Positions 62,299-64,000 of a DNA stretch of 64,000 bases are shown piece by piece. The translations under genes and the position numbers were made by a program. The notes under the pieces were generated by a model, which did no database searches, was not told where the DNA came from, and saw only the letters and a list, made by a program, of their open reading frames with translations. The DNA comes from XYD12-FULL-36-8 sp964613805. Its GTDB lineage: Bacteria; Bacteroidota; Ignavibacteria; Ignavibacteriales; Ignavibacteriaceae. Each line of letters starts with the position of its first letter. Within the stretch, counting starts at the first letter, position 1. The stretch is taken from positions 122,238 to 186,237 of the forward strand of contig CAZTJF010000003.1 in assembly GCA_964613805.1 (NCBI GenBank). Reading direction: 5' to 3'.

Positions 62299-64000
62299 AT
62301 GAAAAAGATTCTTTTGTCTGCTTTGATTTTGGTTGGATACATTTTTTCAACCAATAATTATAGTCAATCGTTTGGAGATTATCGCTCTCTAACAAATGGG
62401 AATTGGAGTTCTGTTAGTTCATGGGAAATTTTTACGGGTTCCGGTTGGATTGGAGCGAGTGTGCCACCAGATGGTTCAGGAGGTACAATTACTATTCAAA
62501 ATAGTCATAAAATAACAGTTGATATACCTCTTTCTATTGGATCTGTAACCATAATTGTTGATGGTTATTTGAAGGATTCTGCAATCATCACCTACCCAAG
62601 TCTATACTCGGTAATCGTCAACGGTACATTTGAATTAGCTCATGCAACGGCTTCTAACCAAGGTCTACCAACTGCTTTGTGGAATACAGGTTCAAATTGT
62701 ATTATAGGGCGTGGTATTACAACAGCAACAACTGGGAGCAATGCTAATCAAAATTTTTATAATTTTATAGTTGACTGCCCAACATGGAGTGGGAGCTTGA
62801 ATTTTGGATGGGGAGGAACTTCAACTCCAGCACCAACAACCATAGACGGAGATGTAATTGTTAAAAATACAGGAACTGGTAGATGGCAATGGTGTGCACC
62901 AACAGCTGGTACTTTGGGTTCACCAAATTCTGTGTCTGTTACAATATTAGGAAACCTTTTACTTGATGGCAGCGGCACTGATGCCAGTAATAAAGTTACT
63001 GTTACATCGAATGGTACGAGTAATAATTATACGGAAATCAATATCAATATTCATGGTAATGTTACTGTGACTGGTAATGCCGCTAATGTTGAGTGGACAG
63101 AATTTGCAATTTCAAGGGGTTCACAAGGTGGTACAGGAACTACAGCATGGAACTTATCAGGAAATTTCAACATGTCGGATGCCACGACTCGAAATTCAAA
63201 CGTTGCAGGCGCAAAATTTGTGTTCAAAAAAACGGGAGTACAAACTCTTAATTTTAATAATGTGTATTATTTCAGCTCAGGAGTTAACTTTGATGTTGAG
63301 AGCGGTTCTACTCTCCAGCTTAACTCGATTCTCAACATTGTTGGTACTTTGAATCTTAATGGTGGAATTATAAATTCATCATTATCTAATCGTCTTATTA
63401 TGGGTGGTAATTATGGCACTGGACCATCTTTTACATCCGGTACACTTTTAGGAGGCAGCTCATCTAGTTTTGTAAACGGTCCGATGGCACACTTAAACGC
63501 AATAACTACGTCAAAAACATGTTTCTTCCCAATTGGGAAGAATGGAAAATACAAACCAATAATATTAGTAGTGACTCAGGATGCTACCACACAAACATTG
63601 TACACGGCTGAATTATTTAATTCTGCTCCTCCGTTGAACACTTTACCTGGTGGTTTAGATAAAATTTCAAGTGTCCGTTATTTTACTGTTTCTAAAGGAA
63701 CAGGTGCTAGTATTAGTTCTGCCTCAATTCAATTTAATTATGAATTTGATGATGGGGTAACTGACTATGCTAATCTTAGAATTGCTAAAGACGACGGTTC
63801 GGGAAATTGGGTAGATCTGGGAGGTATTGGTACTGCTAATAACAGCGGGTCAATAACTTCAATCAATAATTTTACATCTTTAAGTAATTTTGTGCTTGCT
63901 AATGCAACTGGCGGAAATAATCTTTTACAAAATCCAAAGGTTCTTAATTTGACTGCTTTGATCGAAGGATTTTATGATGGAAGCTCTATGATTTCGGATA
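62299..64000 (+). CDS. Secreted beta-rich surface protein, cut by the window edge
   Basis: An open frame from ATG 62299 (CGGAGGT 6 bases upstream) to the window end, at least 567 codons. The signal peptide is ILLSALILVGYIFSTNNYSQ. The mature start SFGDYRSLTNGNWSSVSSWE resembles surface protein B, and Thr/Asn/Gly-rich strand repeats follow. The last visible codons, NLTALIEGFYDGSSMISD, match the module before the dockerin-like end of the PL1 protein (NITALIEGFYDGSNMVSD), so the missing end is probably similar. No enzyme motif is visible. Confidence 0.8.
   Translation, partial: MKKILLSALILVGYIFSTNNYSQSFGDYRSLTNGNWSSVSSWEIFTGSGWIGASVPPDGSGGTITIQNSHKITVDIPLSIGSVTIIVDGYLKDSAIITYPSLYSVIVNGTFELAHATASNQGLPTALWNTGSNCIIGRGITTATTGSNANQNFYNFIVDCPTWSGSLNFGWGGTSTPAPTTIDGDVIVKNTGTGRWQWCAPTAGTLGSPNSVSVTILGNLLLDGSGTDASNKVTVTSNGTSNNYTEININIHGNVTVTGNAANVEWTEFAISRGSQGGTGTTAWNLSGNFNMSDATTRNSNVAGAKFVFKKTGVQTLNFNNVYYFSSGVNFDVESGSTLQLNSILNIVGTLNLNGGIINSSLSNRLIMGGNYGTGPSFTSGTLLGGSSSSFVNGPMAHLNAITTSKTCFFPIGKNGKYKPIILVVTQDATTQTLYTAELFNSAPPLNTLPGGLDKISSVRYFTVSKGTGASISSASIQFNYEFDDGVTDYANLRIAKDDGSGNWVDLGGIGTANNSGSITSINNFTSLSNFVLANATGGNNLLQNPKVLNLTALIEGFYDGSSMISD

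Overview
The window looks like chromosomal DNA of a Gram-negative, AT-rich member of the Bacteroidetes/Chlorobi superphylum, most likely the Ignavibacteria. This is inferred from many secreted proteins ending in a type IX secretion (T9SS) type-A sorting domain built around NYPNPFNPST, from PorV/PorQ-like outer-membrane proteins, from TonB-dependent receptors with N-terminal carboxypeptidase-regulatory-like domains, and from palindromic repeats scattered between genes. No rRNA or other taxonomic marker is present, so this is not proven.

Positions 1-33,600 are mostly housekeeping. In order: serS and leuS (minus strand); lysA; an LD-carboxypeptidase; a lipoprotein; priA; a YIP1 membrane protein; a tryptophanase; an AMMECR1/Memo pair followed by a Rossmann/DUF2520 gene; a PiT phosphate transporter with its DUF47 partner; glyS, which has no ordinary start codon and appears to start at ATC; a TPR protein; a PorQ-like protein; htpX; bamD; an acyl-CoA thioesterase; an FG-GAP protein and a secreted metalloprotease; and a compact cytochrome c maturation operon ccmABCDEF. 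That operon includes a 50-codon ccmD-like gene, and its CcmE carries Cys-x3-Tyr instead of the usual haem-binding His-x3-Tyr. A tRNA-Asn gene closes this half.

Positions 33,800-64,000 form a pectin-utilisation locus. It encodes a secreted KdgF-like cupin, a PL10 pectate lyase, an esterase, a TonB receptor, a parallel beta-helix T9SS protein of unrecognised family, a PL9 pectate lyase, a GH28 polygalacturonase, a second TonB receptor, a large T9SS-sorted partner, a PorV-like protein, two beta-rich T9SS surface proteins, a second PL9, a large multidomain PL1 pectate lyase with a dockerin-like end, and a related surface protein cut by the window edge. Nearly every product has a signal peptide. 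The likely workflow is extracellular and surface cleavage of (de-esterified) pectin followed by TonB-driven uptake. No SusD homologue, inner-membrane sugar transporter, regulator or uronate catabolism gene is recognisable here, so those would have to be elsewhere.

The points most worth following are the receptor/T9SS-partner/PorV triad as a possible alternative to SusCD, the unclassified beta-helix protein, the Cys-type CcmE operon, the ATC start of glyS, a conserved hairpin leader before two surface-protein genes, and repeats that have become part of signal-peptide coding sequence.
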